Shown here: piece by piece, positions 35,785 through 45,472 of the stretch
Numbering within the stretch: the first letter of the stretch is position 1
Layout of the letters: each line of letters opens with the position of its first letter
NCBI GenBank assembly: GCA_965224095.1
Contig: OZ245039.1
Location: 2,852,001 to 2,916,000 of the forward strand
Direction: 5' to 3'
DNA from: JBPEWY01 sp965224095
GTDB taxonomy: Bacteria > Bacteroidota > Bacteroidia > Flavobacteriales > Flavobacteriaceae
DNA length: 64,000 bases
Translations under genes and position numbers: made by a program
Notes under the pieces: generated by a model
What the model was told of the DNA's origin: nothing
Database searches by the model: none
The model's input: the letters and a program-made list of their open reading frames with translations, nothing else

Positions 35785-38622
35785 CTAATGAGCGTCAAGC
35801 CAGTTATTGCCGGTGTCCATTTCAACTACCAGGGGTACCGCAAGGGTATAGGCATTTTCCATTTCCGACCGGATAAGCAGCTTAACATCCTCCAACTCAT
35901 CCTTATGTGCATCGAATACCAGTTCATCATGTACCTGAAGCAACATTTTGGTTTTGTAGTTTCCGCTGCTAAGCTTGTTGTAAATGCTAATCATAGCCAG
36001 TTTAATAATATCAGCGGCACTTCCCTGAATAGGTGCATTTACGGCATTGCGTTCGGCGGCTCCCCTTACCACAGCATTACGGGAGTTAATATCCTTGAGG
36101 TAACGTCGCCTGCCCAATACGGTTTCCACATAACCGTGGTCGCGTGCAAAATCAATGAGCCCGTTCATATAACTACGCAGTTTAGGGTATGTCTGGTAAT
36201 AGGTGTCAATCAGTTCTTTGGCTTCCGTTCTGTTAAGAGACGTTTGATTACTCAGTCCGAAGGCAGAAACGCCATATATAATCCCAAAATTTACGGTTTT
36301 TGCATTGCCACGTTGTTCGCGTGTTACCGCATCGATAGGAACATTAAATACTTTTGCCGCCGTAGACGCGTGGATATCTTCGCCATTTCGGAAAGCATTG
36401 ATCATGTTTTCTTCCTGGCTAAGTGCCGCAATAATACGGAGTTCTATTTGCGAGTAATCTGCCGAAAGCAAAGTGAAATGATCACTTCTGGGAACAAAAG
36501 CTTTCCGGATTAACCTACCCCGTTCTGTTCGGATGGGAATATTCTGGAGGTTTGGATTATTACTGCTTAATCGCCCGGTAGCAGCTACAGCCTGGCTGTA
36601 AACGGTGTGTACCTTTCCCGTTTTCGGATTCACCTCATTGGGAAGTGCATCCACATAGGTGCTTATGAGCTTTTTTAATTGACGCCACTCCAATATATCG
36701 GCCACTATTTTGTGATCTTTGGCCAGGTAGGAGAGTACATCTTCCGCAGTTGAATATTGACCCGTTTTAGTTTTTTTGGGCTTGTCAACCAGTTTAAGCT
36801 TATCAAATAAAATGGGTCCTAATTGTTTGGGAGAGGCAAGGTTAAAGGTCTCACCGGCCTGATTGTAAATAGCCTGTTCCAATACATTTGCTTCGGCGCT
36901 GAATTCTTTTGATAATCCTTGCAGAAACCCGGTATCAACCCGGATGCCTTCCACTTCCATTCCCGAAAGGACATTAATAAGCGGCACTTCCACTTCCTGA
37001 AAAAGCTTTGTGACCTTTCCGGATTCCATTTCCTTTGCAAAGAGTTGTTTTAATTGCAGGGTAATATCCGAATCCTCTACGGCGTATTCGGTTTGTTTAT
37101 TCAGGGCCACATCCCGCATGGACCCCTGATTTTTACCCTTTTTTCCAATAAGTTCGGTAATAGAAACGGGTTGGTAATTTAAATAAGTTTCCGCCAACAC
37201 ATCCATATTATGCCTCATATCGGGATTAATCAGGTAATGCGCAATCATGGTGTCAAACAAAGGGCCTTTTACCGGGATGTTATAGTTGGAAAGTACTTTG
37301 ATATCATATTTTAAATTTTGCCCTACTTTTTCTATGGTTTCACTCTCAAAAAAAGGACGAAACTCATCGATAATTTGCTGGGCTTCTTCCTGTATTTCGG
37401 GAATAAACACGTAATATCCTTTTCCAACTTCCCAGGAGAAGGCTACTCCGACCAATTCGGCCTCGAGTGATTTTATACTGGTGGTTTCCGTATCAAAGCA
37501 AACACTCGGCTGTTTCATTAACATATCTAACAATAGTCTCCTTCCCATGGAAGTGTCTATGTACTGATAGTGATGCGGTGTATTGCCAATGGTTTTATAA
37601 CCGGATTCGGCGGATGCCGTTGACGTGGTTCCGGCACCAGGCGTTGCAAACAGATCAAACTGGCCGTTTGCGTTTGTGGCGGCTGTTCTTCCCGGATTTG
37701 TGCTTGCTGCCGGAGTTTTGGGAGCGGCAGCGGTTTCTTCCTGACTAAAGGTTTTTACAAAGTTTTCGGTTAATCTGCGAAATTCCAGCTCCTGAAATAT
37801 ATCTTTTACTTTTTCAATATCGGGCGTATTGAGCTCGAAATCTTCTTCGTGAAATTCCACAGGAACATCCAGCATAATCCGGGCCAGTTTTTTAGAAAGT
37901 AAACCCAGCTCGGCATTCGCTTCTACTTTTTCCTTCATTTTTCCCTTGAGCTGATCGGTATTATCCAGGAGCCCTTCCATACTTCCGAACTGTTGAATAA
38001 ACTTCTTAGCGGTTTTTTCACCCACACCGGGAAGTCCTGGAATATTATCAACGGAATCCCCCATCATACCCAGGAAATCAATTACCTGCTCGGGCCGTTC
38101 CACTTCAAATTTTTTCTGTACTTCGGGAATTCCCCAGGTTTCGTATCCTCCTCCAAAAACCGGGCGATACATAAAAATATTATTACTTACCAATTGTGCA
38201 AAGTCTTTGTCGGGAGTAACCATATAGGTTATATACTCCTGCTTTTCCGCCTGTTTGGCCAGCGTACCTATAATATCATCTGCTTCGTAGCCTTCCTTAA
38301 AAAGGATAGGAATATGCATAGCCTGTAGGATTTTTTCAATATAGGGAACGGCAATCTTTATGGCTTCGGGAGTTTCATCTCTATTAGCCTTATACGCTTC
38401 AAAAAGTTCCAGGCGATCCACACTTCCTCCTTTGTCAAAACATACGGCCAGATGATCCGGACGCTCTCGTTTAATTACATCCAGGAGCGAATTCATAAAT
38501 CCCATTATAGCACTGGTGTCCATTCCCTTCGAATTGATCCTTGGATTCTTAATAAAAGCGTAATATCCTCTAAAAATCAATGCATAGGCATCCAGTAAAA
38601 AAAGGCGTTTTTTGTTTGACAT
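35785..38622 (-). CDS. polA: DNA polymerase I
   Basis: Repair and Okazaki-fragment polymerase, 945 residues with all three activities. The N-terminal 5'-3' exonuclease (1-290) has LFLLDAYALIFRGYYAF and GDSVDNIPGLPGVGEKTA. The 3'-5' exonuclease (about 335-520) retains its acidic site (CFDTETTSI, VEDSDITLQ), so proofreading is likely active. The polymerase domain has LLSADYSQIELRIIAALS (motif A), RGNAKTVNFGIIYG (motif B) and LLQVHDELVFDA (motif C). Confidence 0.97.
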   Translation of the reverse strand: MSNKKRLFLLDAYALIFRGYYAFIKNPRINSKGMDTSAIMGFMNSLLDVIKRERPDHLAVCFDKGGSVDRLELFEAYKANRDETPEAIKIAVPYIEKILQAMHIPILFKEGYEADDIIGTLAKQAEKQEYITYMVTPDKDFAQLVSNNIFMYRPVFGGGYETWGIPEVQKKFEVERPEQVIDFLGMMGDSVDNIPGLPGVGEKTAKKFIQQFGSMEGLLDNTDQLKGKMKEKVEANAELGLLSKKLARIMLDVPVEFHEEDFELNTPDIEKVKDIFQELEFRRLTENFVKTFSQEETAAAPKTPAASTNPGRTAATNANGQFDLFATPGAGTTSTASAESGYKTIGNTPHHYQYIDTSMGRRLLLDMLMKQPSVCFDTETTSIKSLEAELVGVAFSWEVGKGYYVFIPEIQEEAQQIIDEFRPFFESETIEKVGQNLKYDIKVLSNYNIPVKGPLFDTMIAHYLINPDMRHNMDVLAETYLNYQPVSITELIGKKGKNQGSMRDVALNKQTEYAVEDSDITLQLKQLFAKEMESGKVTKLFQEVEVPLINVLSGMEVEGIRVDTGFLQGLSKEFSAEANVLEQAIYNQAGETFNLASPKQLGPILFDKLKLVDKPKKTKTGQYSTAEDVLSYLAKDHKIVADILEWRQLKKLISTYVDALPNEVNPKTGKVHTVYSQAVAATGRLSSNNPNLQNIPIRTERGRLIRKAFVPRSDHFTLLSADYSQIELRIIAALSQEENMINAFRNGEDIHASTAAKVFNVPIDAVTREQRGNAKTVNFGIIYGVSAFGLSNQTSLNRTEAKELIDTYYQTYPKLRSYMNGLIDFARDHGYVETVLGRRRYLKDINSRNAVVRGAAERNAVNAPIQGSAADIIKLAMISIYNKLSSGNYKTKMLLQVHDELVFDAHKDELEDVKLLIRSEMENAYTLAVPLVVEMDTGNNWLDAH

Positions 38623-38710
38623 AGATCTTATGGTTTATGTAGTTAGTAAATGTACATAAATGTTTTGAACCGTCCAGAAATGTATACGCCTAATGATTCA
38701 TATAAATCGT

Positions 38711-38718
38711 TATTTTTG
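38711..38718 (+). promoter_or_regulatory. predicted -7 element directly before the beta-mannosidase gene
   Basis: TATTTTTG ends four bases before the ATG at 38723, as at tatD. No clear -33 TTTG is present. Confidence 0.4.
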
Positions 38719-38722
38719 GAAG

Positions 38723-41203
38723 ATGATACAACGATGGGTTCTGGCAGTGTTTGTTTTAGGTTTGCTGATGGCCTGCTCCAAGAAAAAAACAATGACACAA
38801 GTGCACTTTCTTACTAAATCCTGGGAGTTTCGGACTGTGAACGATACACTTTGGATGCCTGCCTCGGTTCCCGGGAATGTACATATGGACCTCAAAAAAA
38901 ATAAGCGCATTCCGGATCCGTTCGTCAGGAATAATGAATTGCAGCTGCAGTGGATTTCAGAAACGGACTGGGAATACCAAACGGATTTTCAATTGGATGA
39001 AGAGATTTTGGGAAAACAGCACATCCGATTGAATTTTGACGGTTTGGATACCTATACAGAAGTTTATGTAAACGACAGCCTGGTTCTGAAAACCGATAAT
39101 GCTTTCCGCCCCTGGCAAACCGATATTAAATCGGTTGTAAAAGAGGCGAACAACCTGCGCATCCTCTTTAAAAACCCGACGCGTATTGAAGAGGCAAAAA
39201 AGAATGCCCTGTATTACGAATTGCCGGAAGGTAACCGTGTATTTACGCGAAAACCGCAGTTTCATTACGGGTGGGATTGGGGCCCGGTTTTTATTACTTC
39301 CGGAATATGGCGTCCCGTGTATTTGGAAAGCTGGGATGAACTCAATGTAGAAGATGTATTTATCCGGCAGGATAAAATGAGTAATGAGCATGCGTTGCTT
39401 ACGGCGGAAATCCCTATTGAAAGCAATCTGCCCGGAGAAGTAACCATGGAAGTAACGGTTAATGGGAAAACAGCCTCGTCTAATACCATGCAACTCGTTC
39501 AGGGTAAGGTAACTTACGAGGTGCCGTTTGAAATCACTAATCCGCAGTGGTGGTGGACGCATAATCTGGGAACACCTTATTTGTACAATATAGGAATAAG
39601 CGTATTTGATAAAAACAAATTGTATTTTAAAAAGACCTTTAAAAAGGGGCTTAGGACTATTGAACTGGTTAACGAGGAAGAAGCGGGAAGGAAAGCATTT
39701 TATTTTAAATTGAATGGGATTCCCGTATTTATGAAAGGAGCTAATTATATTCCGCAAAGCAGCTTTCAGTCTGAAGTGAGTGTAGACGATTACGAACAAC
39801 TTATAAAGGATGTTGTGGCTGCCAATATGAATATGCTTCGCGTGTGGGGCGGAGGAATTTACGAAGAGGATGTTTTTTACGATTTATGTGATGAACAGGG
39901 AGTACTGGTGTGGCAGGACTTTATGTTTGCCTGTGCTATGTATCCGGGCGATCAGGAATTTTTAAACAATGTGGAGCAGGAAGCCGTTGAAAATGTGAGA
40001 AAATTAAGAAATCATTGCAGTATTGCTTTGTGGTGTGGAAACAACGAAAGTGCAGAAGGATGGGATCGATGGGGGTGGCAGGCCGGAAAAAGCGATGAGC
40101 AAAAAAGCCGGATATGGAAGCATTATGAACAGGTGTTCCGGGAAATTCTCCCTAAAACTGTTGAAATGCTGGGTGATGGGGTTACGTATTGGGAAAGCTC
40201 TCCTAAATACGGGAGGGGTGATGCACGCTATTTAACCGAAGGAGATGCCCACGATTGGTGGGTATGGCACGACGCGTATCCCTTTGAACATTTTGAAGAA
40301 AAAATACCCTTGTTTATGAGTGAATTTGGCTTTCAGGCATTTCCTTCCTTTGAAGCTATTAAATACGCAATTGATTCAGATAGTATTACGGTGACCGACG
40401 ATCGGTTCAGATCGCATCAAAAACACCCTAGGGGTTTCCAGCTAATAAGAGAATACATGGAACGGGATTTCCCCGTTCCGGATAGCGATGAAGATTATGT
40501 GTATGTGAGCCAGTTGTTGCAGGCCTATGGAATAGGAAAGGGTATGGAGGCGCACCGTCGGGCCATGCCTTCCTGTATGGGTAGTTTGTACTGGCAGTTA
40601 AACGATTGCTGGCCGGTGGTGTCCTGGGCGGGCATAGACGGACTCGGAAACTGGAAAGCATTACACCACAGAGCTCAGGATGCTTTTGCGGAGGTACTGA
40701 TATCGCCTGTAGTGAAAAAAGACAGTTTACAGGTATGGGCAATAAATGATAAACTGAAAGCCGTTTCCGACACCTTGTTGTTACAACTTATGGACTTCTC
40801 GGGCGAAGAACTTTGGACATTGAAAAAGCAAATTACCATTCCGGGAAATAGCTCGGTTCGTGTATTTCAAATACCGGTAAAAGAACTCTCTTTCCCCAGG
40901 AAAAAGGCGGTCCTGGTAAGCTCATTTCAGGGCGGGGAGCGTACATTCTATTTTGATAAACCCAAAAACCTGGAGCTAACTGCCGGCAGGATTCAAATAA
41001 TTGTAAAAAAAGTAAAAAACGGTTTTCAAATGGAATTGTTATCTGCGATATTACAAAAGGATGTAATGCTTTATTCGGATGCAGAAGGGAGGTTTGACGA
41101 CAACTTTTTTGATCTGCTTCCGAATGTTCCAAAAACTGTATTCTTTAAAACGGATGCTGAGGCAGTACGTATTCACACAAAAACACTAAATAATATTCAG
41201 TAG
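38723..41203 (+). CDS. GH2 beta-mannosidase, lipoprotein
   Basis: Glycoside hydrolase family 2 exo-beta-mannosidase, expected to remove the beta-1,4-mannose of the N-glycan core or of mannan oligosaccharides. From the ATG at 38723 it has 826 residues: lipoprotein signal (VLAVFVLGLLMAC), sugar-binding domain with the beta-mannosidase signature FHYGWDWGPVF, Ig-like domain, and TIM barrel with acid/base Glu near 442 (CGNNES) and nucleophile Glu near 534 (MSEFGFQAF). The in-frame ATG at 38693 would put ten extra residues before the signal peptide and lies upstream of the -7 element. It is the first gene of the glycan locus. Confidence 0.92.
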   Translation: MIQRWVLAVFVLGLLMACSKKKTMTQVHFLTKSWEFRTVNDTLWMPASVPGNVHMDLKKNKRIPDPFVRNNELQLQWISETDWEYQTDFQLDEEILGKQHIRLNFDGLDTYTEVYVNDSLVLKTDNAFRPWQTDIKSVVKEANNLRILFKNPTRIEEAKKNALYYELPEGNRVFTRKPQFHYGWDWGPVFITSGIWRPVYLESWDELNVEDVFIRQDKMSNEHALLTAEIPIESNLPGEVTMEVTVNGKTASSNTMQLVQGKVTYEVPFEITNPQWWWTHNLGTPYLYNIGISVFDKNKLYFKKTFKKGLRTIELVNEEEAGRKAFYFKLNGIPVFMKGANYIPQSSFQSEVSVDDYEQLIKDVVAANMNMLRVWGGGIYEEDVFYDLCDEQGVLVWQDFMFACAMYPGDQEFLNNVEQEAVENVRKLRNHCSIALWCGNNESAEGWDRWGWQAGKSDEQKSRIWKHYEQVFREILPKTVEMLGDGVTYWESSPKYGRGDARYLTEGDAHDWWVWHDAYPFEHFEEKIPLFMSEFGFQAFPSFEAIKYAIDSDSITVTDDRFRSHQKHPRGFQLIREYMERDFPVPDSDEDYVYVSQLLQAYGIGKGMEAHRRAMPSCMGSLYWQLNDCWPVVSWAGIDGLGNWKALHHRAQDAFAEVLISPVVKKDSLQVWAINDKLKAVSDTLLLQLMDFSGEELWTLKKQITIPGNSSVRVFQIPVKELSFPRKKAVLVSSFQGGERTFYFDKPKNLELTAGRIQIIVKKVKNGFQMELLSAILQKDVMLYSDAEGRFDDNFFDLLPNVPKTVFFKTDAEAVRIHTKTLNNIQ

Positions 41204-41270
41204 CCTCAAATTATAAGATCAGCTTTTCTAATTTTATGTAGGAATTTTCTAAGGAATTGTTTTTTTTAAA

Positions 41271-41278
41271 TATATTTG
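41271..41278 (+). promoter_or_regulatory. predicted -7 element of the TPR/AraC regulator
   Basis: TATATTTG matches TAnnTTTG and lies about 65 bases before the regulator's ATG. No -33 element is seen at standard spacing. Confidence 0.4.
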
Positions 41279-41343
41279 TAAGAATTATATTATATATAAT
41301 AATTGAATATTCTTATAGTTTCTTTATGCTCTTTTATTAAACG

Positions 41344-43056
41344 ATGCTTATTTTCCGAATCAAAAAGCTATTCAGAAGTATTTTGCTTTTGTGTTTTGTT
41401 TTAGGTTGTATTTTAGTTTCCGGCCGGGAGAATGACTGTTTGGACCCATATTTATATCCAAAGAAGTCTTTTTATAGTTTTGATGGTTTAAACAACCCGG
41501 CCGGGACAAAAAATAATGTCACTCCATTTCCTGATTACACAGAGGTTTACATGCGGGAATCTAAAAGGATTCACGATACCAGTGAAAGGGCCACTGGATA
41601 TAACCGGTTGTTTATTGCAGGAGAACCCCCGGATTTTAAGAAGGCTCTGAAATTTTCGGATAGCGTTATTAACTCCATTAAAAGCGATAAAGACAGAAAA
41701 CTAATTTGCTATTCTTATCTGGTAAAGGCATACATATGTTATGTACGTAAAGACTATAAACAAGTTTTAGATTTATGTGCTCTTGCCGACCGGTACAGCG
41801 GAAATGATTTTTATCTCAATATGCAATTAAAATCGTTTATGGCTGCACTTAAAATAGAATCCGGGGCTTTTGAAGATACGTTGAGAATGTCAAAAGAAAA
41901 CCTGCATTATGTAGTTAGAAACTCTCATGCACTTCAGGAAGATGAATACTATCATTATTTTATTTACGAATTATACGGGATTGCTAAATCATTTGTAAAC
42001 CTCCAAAGGCCGGATTCAGCCATTTTTTATATAAAACAGGGAATTCCGAAGACTTTAAAGAAGAAAGACTCACTCAGTTATTATGATTTTGTAGGGTTGA
42101 GCGGGGAAGCCTTTTATCAAACAAAACAATATAAACATGCGCTGGACAGCCTGTATAAATCATTCCCTCATCAAAAGGGTAGAGACCTGGGAATTACATT
42201 TTATTATATGTCCAAAATATTTAACGACTGGAAAAAGAATTGGGATAGCACTTCTCTTTATTTCCGAAAAGCAGATTCTATTTTTCAGGTAACCTGGGAC
42301 CCTTTTAAGGAGTTACTGGATGCTTATAAGATTCAGGTAAATCACTATAAAAAACTAAACGATCAGGAGAAGCAATTGTATTATATTAACAAATATCTGT
42401 ATCTGGACAGTATTATTAATGACCACCAGAAATACCTTTTAAAAGGCATCGCCGAGAAGTACGATACCCCTAAATTAATAAGACAAAAAGAAGCGATTAT
42501 TTCAGGGCTTAAAATGCAAAACAAACGCTCAAAACTACTGAGAAAAGTATTGATTTTACTGGCATTTTGTTTAGCGTTCCTCTGTTTTAAAATACACCGA
42601 ACCTATAAAAAAAGACTTAAAAAAATGGCTTTCAACAAAAACCGGGTACCTCAGGAGAAATCCACGCAAAAAATGATGTATGATATTCCGGAAATAGTAA
42701 TCCAGGGAATTTTAACACGTCTCGAAACTTTTGAAAGCGAGAAACGCTTTCTTGTTCATAAGTTAACCCAAAACCAGGTAGCCAAAGACCTGGGCACGAA
42801 TTCTTCCTATTTGTCAAAAGTGGTTAACGGGTATAAAGGGAAGCGTTTTTCCAGTTATATCAATGACCTGAGAATCGATTATATACTGGAGAGGCTACAG
42901 AAAGACTCACAGCTTCGAAAATATTCGGTAAAGGCCATCGGAGAGGAAGCCGGATTTAACAGCACGGAATCTTTTTCCCGGGCTTTTTACAAACATACGG
43001 GGATGTATCCTTCTTATTTTATTAAGACACTGGTTAAAAAGGAAGAGACTTCATAA
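41344..43056 (+). CDS. membrane-spanning TPR/AraC-type transcriptional regulator
   Basis: A 570-residue predicted one-component sensor: an N-terminal signal or anchor (SILLLCFVLGCILVSG), a large helical extracytoplasmic part with TPR-like repeats (about 80-390), one membrane span (VLILLAFCLAFLCFKI, about 400-416), and a C-terminal AraC-type DNA-binding domain (about 460-570) with VAKDLGTNSSYLSKVVNGYKG and EEAGFNSTESFSRAFYKHTG..PSYF. The layout suggests sensing outside the membrane and direct DNA binding inside. It sits between the beta-mannosidase gene and the converging transporter operon, so it is the likely local regulator (inference). No partner kinase is present. Confidence 0.85.
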   Translation: MLIFRIKKLFRSILLLCFVLGCILVSGRENDCLDPYLYPKKSFYSFDGLNNPAGTKNNVTPFPDYTEVYMRESKRIHDTSERATGYNRLFIAGEPPDFKKALKFSDSVINSIKSDKDRKLICYSYLVKAYICYVRKDYKQVLDLCALADRYSGNDFYLNMQLKSFMAALKIESGAFEDTLRMSKENLHYVVRNSHALQEDEYYHYFIYELYGIAKSFVNLQRPDSAIFYIKQGIPKTLKKKDSLSYYDFVGLSGEAFYQTKQYKHALDSLYKSFPHQKGRDLGITFYYMSKIFNDWKKNWDSTSLYFRKADSIFQVTWDPFKELLDAYKIQVNHYKKLNDQEKQLYYINKYLYLDSIINDHQKYLLKGIAEKYDTPKLIRQKEAIISGLKMQNKRSKLLRKVLILLAFCLAFLCFKIHRTYKKRLKKMAFNKNRVPQEKSTQKMMYDIPEIVIQGILTRLETFESEKRFLVHKLTQNQVAKDLGTNSSYLSKVVNGYKGKRFSSYINDLRIDYILERLQKDSQLRKYSVKAIGEEAGFNSTESFSRAFYKHTGMYPSYFIKTLVKKEETS

Positions 43057-43137
43057 GCTGGTTCGGTAACCGAATACTTGTTATATACTAAGAGAAAAAA
43101 ACCTCCCGATAGAATCTTTCTACCGGAAACACATAAC

Positions 43138-43170
43138 AATCAGAAATCAGAAATCAGAAATTAGAAATTA
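43138..43170. repeat. short 7-bp repeat array, inverted copy of the array at 45473
   Basis: Plus strand: three CAGAAAT units and one TAGAAAT (43141-43168), running into the glycosylasparaginase stop codon. The 33 bases 43138-43170 are an exact reverse complement of 45506-45538. Confidence 0.9.
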
Positions 43171-44163
43171 AAGAAAAGACTTCGATGCCAAATTCTCATT
43201 TTCCCCATGTACAAACCTGGTCATACTGAATCCGGGATGAATGGAAAAATAGCCGGTTTCTCCTTTTTTGTTAACGGCAATATAACCCACCTGAAAATCC
43301 TTATAGCGGCTATTAGGTTTGGAAACGATACGATGTATGGCTTCCTCACAGGCCTGTTGCGGTGTTTTTCCCTGCCGCATTAACTCCACCACCAAAAAAC
43401 TTCCAACGGTTTTTACCACCTCTTCACCAAGTCCCGTGGCCACGCAGGCGCCTATTTCATTATCCACAAATAATCCGGAGCCTATAATGGGCGAATCACC
43501 CACGCGTCCTGCCATTTTATAGGCAAGTCCGCTGGTAGTGCAGGCACCGGACAGCTTCCCGTTTTTATCGATAGCCAGCATACCGATTGTATCGTGATTT
43601 TCGATATTGATAACAGGCTTATACTCAGCTTTAATTTTCCATTCCTCCCAGGCTTTTTTGGAAGCTTCCGTAAGCAGATTTTCTCTTTTAAACCCCAGTT
43701 CATAAGCATACTGTTCGGCTCCACTCCCGGCGAGCATTACATGGGGCGTTTCTTCCATAACTTTTCGAGCTACCGTAACAGCATGTGTGATGTTTTTTAG
43801 ATATACTACCGAGCCGCAGTTTCCAGCGCTATCCATGATACAGGCATCAAGAGTTACATTTCCATCCCGGTCGGGCAACCCGCCTTTCCCTACCGATTGC
43901 CCTTTTTCGTTGGCTTCCTCTACGCGGCAACCCTGTTCTACCGCGTCCAGTGCCGAACCGTTATTTTGCAGGACTTCCCAGGCTTTGGCAGTAGCCTCCT
44001 TGACATTCCAGGTAGCGATCACCAAAGGGAATTTAACTGGGTTGTCTGCGGGCGCAACGGCCACTTTTTCCGCACCTGGATCTTTACAGGCACCGGTAAT
44101 GCCGCTCAGGGTAATCCCCGCACCGGTAAGCGAAGTGTTTTTAAGAAATGCTCTTCGTTTCAT
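43168..44163 (-). CDS. glycosylasparaginase (N4-(beta-N-acetylglucosaminyl)-L-asparaginase)
   Basis: Ntn-hydrolase that cleaves the GlcNAc-Asn bond left after glycoprotein breakdown, giving aspartate and the glycan. The 331-residue precursor starts with a twin-arginine-type signal (MKRRAFLKNTSLTGAG) ending in a lipobox-like ITGAC, so it is probably an exported lipoprotein. The autoproteolysis and nucleophile site is NHDTIGM (Thr192), followed by the substrate-binding GRVGDSPIIGSG and CVATGLGEE. This HDTIG context marks glycosylasparaginase rather than the isoaspartyl-peptidase subgroup. Its start overlaps the end of the MFS transporter gene by 23 bases. Confidence 0.93.
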   Translation of the reverse strand: MKRRAFLKNTSLTGAGITLSGITGACKDPGAEKVAVAPADNPVKFPLVIATWNVKEATAKAWEVLQNNGSALDAVEQGCRVEEANEKGQSVGKGGLPDRDGNVTLDACIMDSAGNCGSVVYLKNITHAVTVARKVMEETPHVMLAGSGAEQYAYELGFKRENLLTEASKKAWEEWKIKAEYKPVINIENHDTIGMLAIDKNGKLSGACTTSGLAYKMAGRVGDSPIIGSGLFVDNEIGACVATGLGEEVVKTVGSFLVVELMRQGKTPQQACEEAIHRIVSKPNSRYKDFQVGYIAVNKKGETGYFSIHPGFSMTRFVHGENENLASKSFL

Positions 44164-45466
44164 GGGTTAGTTTTTTATAGTTTTTATAACCGTAAAATAA
44201 AATATAAGCATAGCAGAAAATAATAAAAATAAGCGCTGGTTTAAACCCGACGTTATCCGTAAGAAGGCCATACAACGGCGGAATAATGGCTCCTCCAACA
44301 ATAGCGGTACAGAGCAATCCGGATGCTTTGGGTTTTAAATCGCCTAATCCGTCTATAGCCAGTGTAAAAATAGTGGGGAACATGATGGAATTAAATAAGC
44401 CCACAGCCAGAATACTCCACATGGAAACCCAACCGGTAGTAGTAATTGAAATAAAGATGAGTACTATAGCCATCGAAGCAAAAATCCCTAATACTTTCCC
44501 GGGTCTTATGACCCTGGTAAGATACGATCCGATAAATCGGCCTATCATGGCACCGGACCAGTAAAAGGTGACAAAAACACCTACAATGGCCTTGTTATCT
44601 TTTACCTCCAGGCCCGAATTGAGAAGGCCTTCGGCAATAGATTTCATAAATCCGTTTTCCTTGATTACAGCAACCATATTCATATCCAGGAAGTAATTAA
44701 CCAGATAGCTGCCAATGGCTACCTCAGCGCCCACATAAAAGAAAATACCCAGTACGCCCAACATGAGGTTTTTGTTTTTAAGCGCATGGGTGTATGTTCC
44801 CGTTTGTTCTTCTCCGATAAGCCTGGGGAGCTTGGCAAAAAAGAAAATAACGGCTATTAAGCCAATAAACAGGGCAATCCCGAGAAAGGGTTTTTGAACC
44901 GCCGCTGCTTCCGATGCCAAATACACATCCCGTGCAGTATCGGAAAGAGATGCGATTTCAGATTCGGTTTTAATGGTATCGCTCAGTATAAACAAAGCAC
45001 CGATGGCAGGTGCAATAGCCGTTCCTAACGAATTGAAGGCCTGCGATAAATTTAATCGGCTGGAAGCCCCTTCCTCCGAACCAAGAACAGCAACATATGG
45101 GTTGGCTGCCACCTGTAAAATAGTCATTCCTCCCGCTAATGTAAAATAGGCCAGCATAAAAATTCCGAACACACGATATGAAGCTGCCGGATAAAATAAA
45201 AGGCAACCGGCTGCCATAGTGAGCAATCCCCAAATAATACCGCGCTTATAGCCAATTCGGGAAAGGATATAACTGGCGGGGATAGAGAGAATAAAATAAG
45301 CTCCGAAAAAGGCAAATTGAACCAAACCTGCCTGAAAGTAACTCAGCGTAAATAACTCCCGGAGTCGCGGAATAAGAGAATCGACCAGGACCGTTATAAA
45401 GCCCCATAGAAAAAAAAGTACGGTAAGAAGTATAAAAGAAGTCCGATAGGATTTTGGTTGGGCCAT
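44141..45466 (-). CDS. sugar MFS transporter (FucP/NagP-like)
   Basis: A 441-residue, 12-span major-facilitator protein of the fucose:H+ symporter type common in Bacteroidota. Visible features are LFFLWGFITVLVDSLIPRLRE in span 1, ILQVAANPYVAVLGSEEGASSRLNLSQAFNSLG, GRFIGSYLTR, and SIMFPTIFTLAIDGLG. In this context the probable cargo is N-acetylglucosamine or mannose released from glycans (inference). It is the first gene of an operon with glycosylasparaginase. A 98-bp repeat array begins 7 bases upstream of its start codon, so the array lies in the promoter or the 5' leader. Confidence 0.9.
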   Translation of the reverse strand: MAQPKSYRTSFILLTVLFFLWGFITVLVDSLIPRLRELFTLSYFQAGLVQFAFFGAYFILSIPASYILSRIGYKRGIIWGLLTMAAGCLLFYPAASYRVFGIFMLAYFTLAGGMTILQVAANPYVAVLGSEEGASSRLNLSQAFNSLGTAIAPAIGALFILSDTIKTESEIASLSDTARDVYLASEAAAVQKPFLGIALFIGLIAVIFFFAKLPRLIGEEQTGTYTHALKNKNLMLGVLGIFFYVGAEVAIGSYLVNYFLDMNMVAVIKENGFMKSIAEGLLNSGLEVKDNKAIVGVFVTFYWSGAMIGRFIGSYLTRVIRPGKVLGIFASMAIVLIFISITTTGWVSMWSILAVGLFNSIMFPTIFTLAIDGLGDLKPKASGLLCTAIVGGAIIPPLYGLLTDNVGFKPALIFIIFCYAYILFYGYKNYKKLTHETKSIS

Positions 45467-45472
45467 GTTTAA

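Noticed and set aside
35788..36513. 241-codon open frame antisense to polA
   Set aside because: It is opposite the conserved polymerase motifs; composition is that of a frame shadow.
38957..39799. 280-codon open frame antisense to the beta-mannosidase gene
   Set aside because: It mirrors conserved GH2 coding sequence and its predicted product has no recognisable domain.
43168..44163. Calling the 43168 gene a plain asparaginase/isoaspartyl peptidase
   Set aside because: The HDTIGM nucleophile context, Tat-like export signal and glycosidase neighbours fit glycosylasparaginase better; the isoaspartyl type is the separate gene at 52397.
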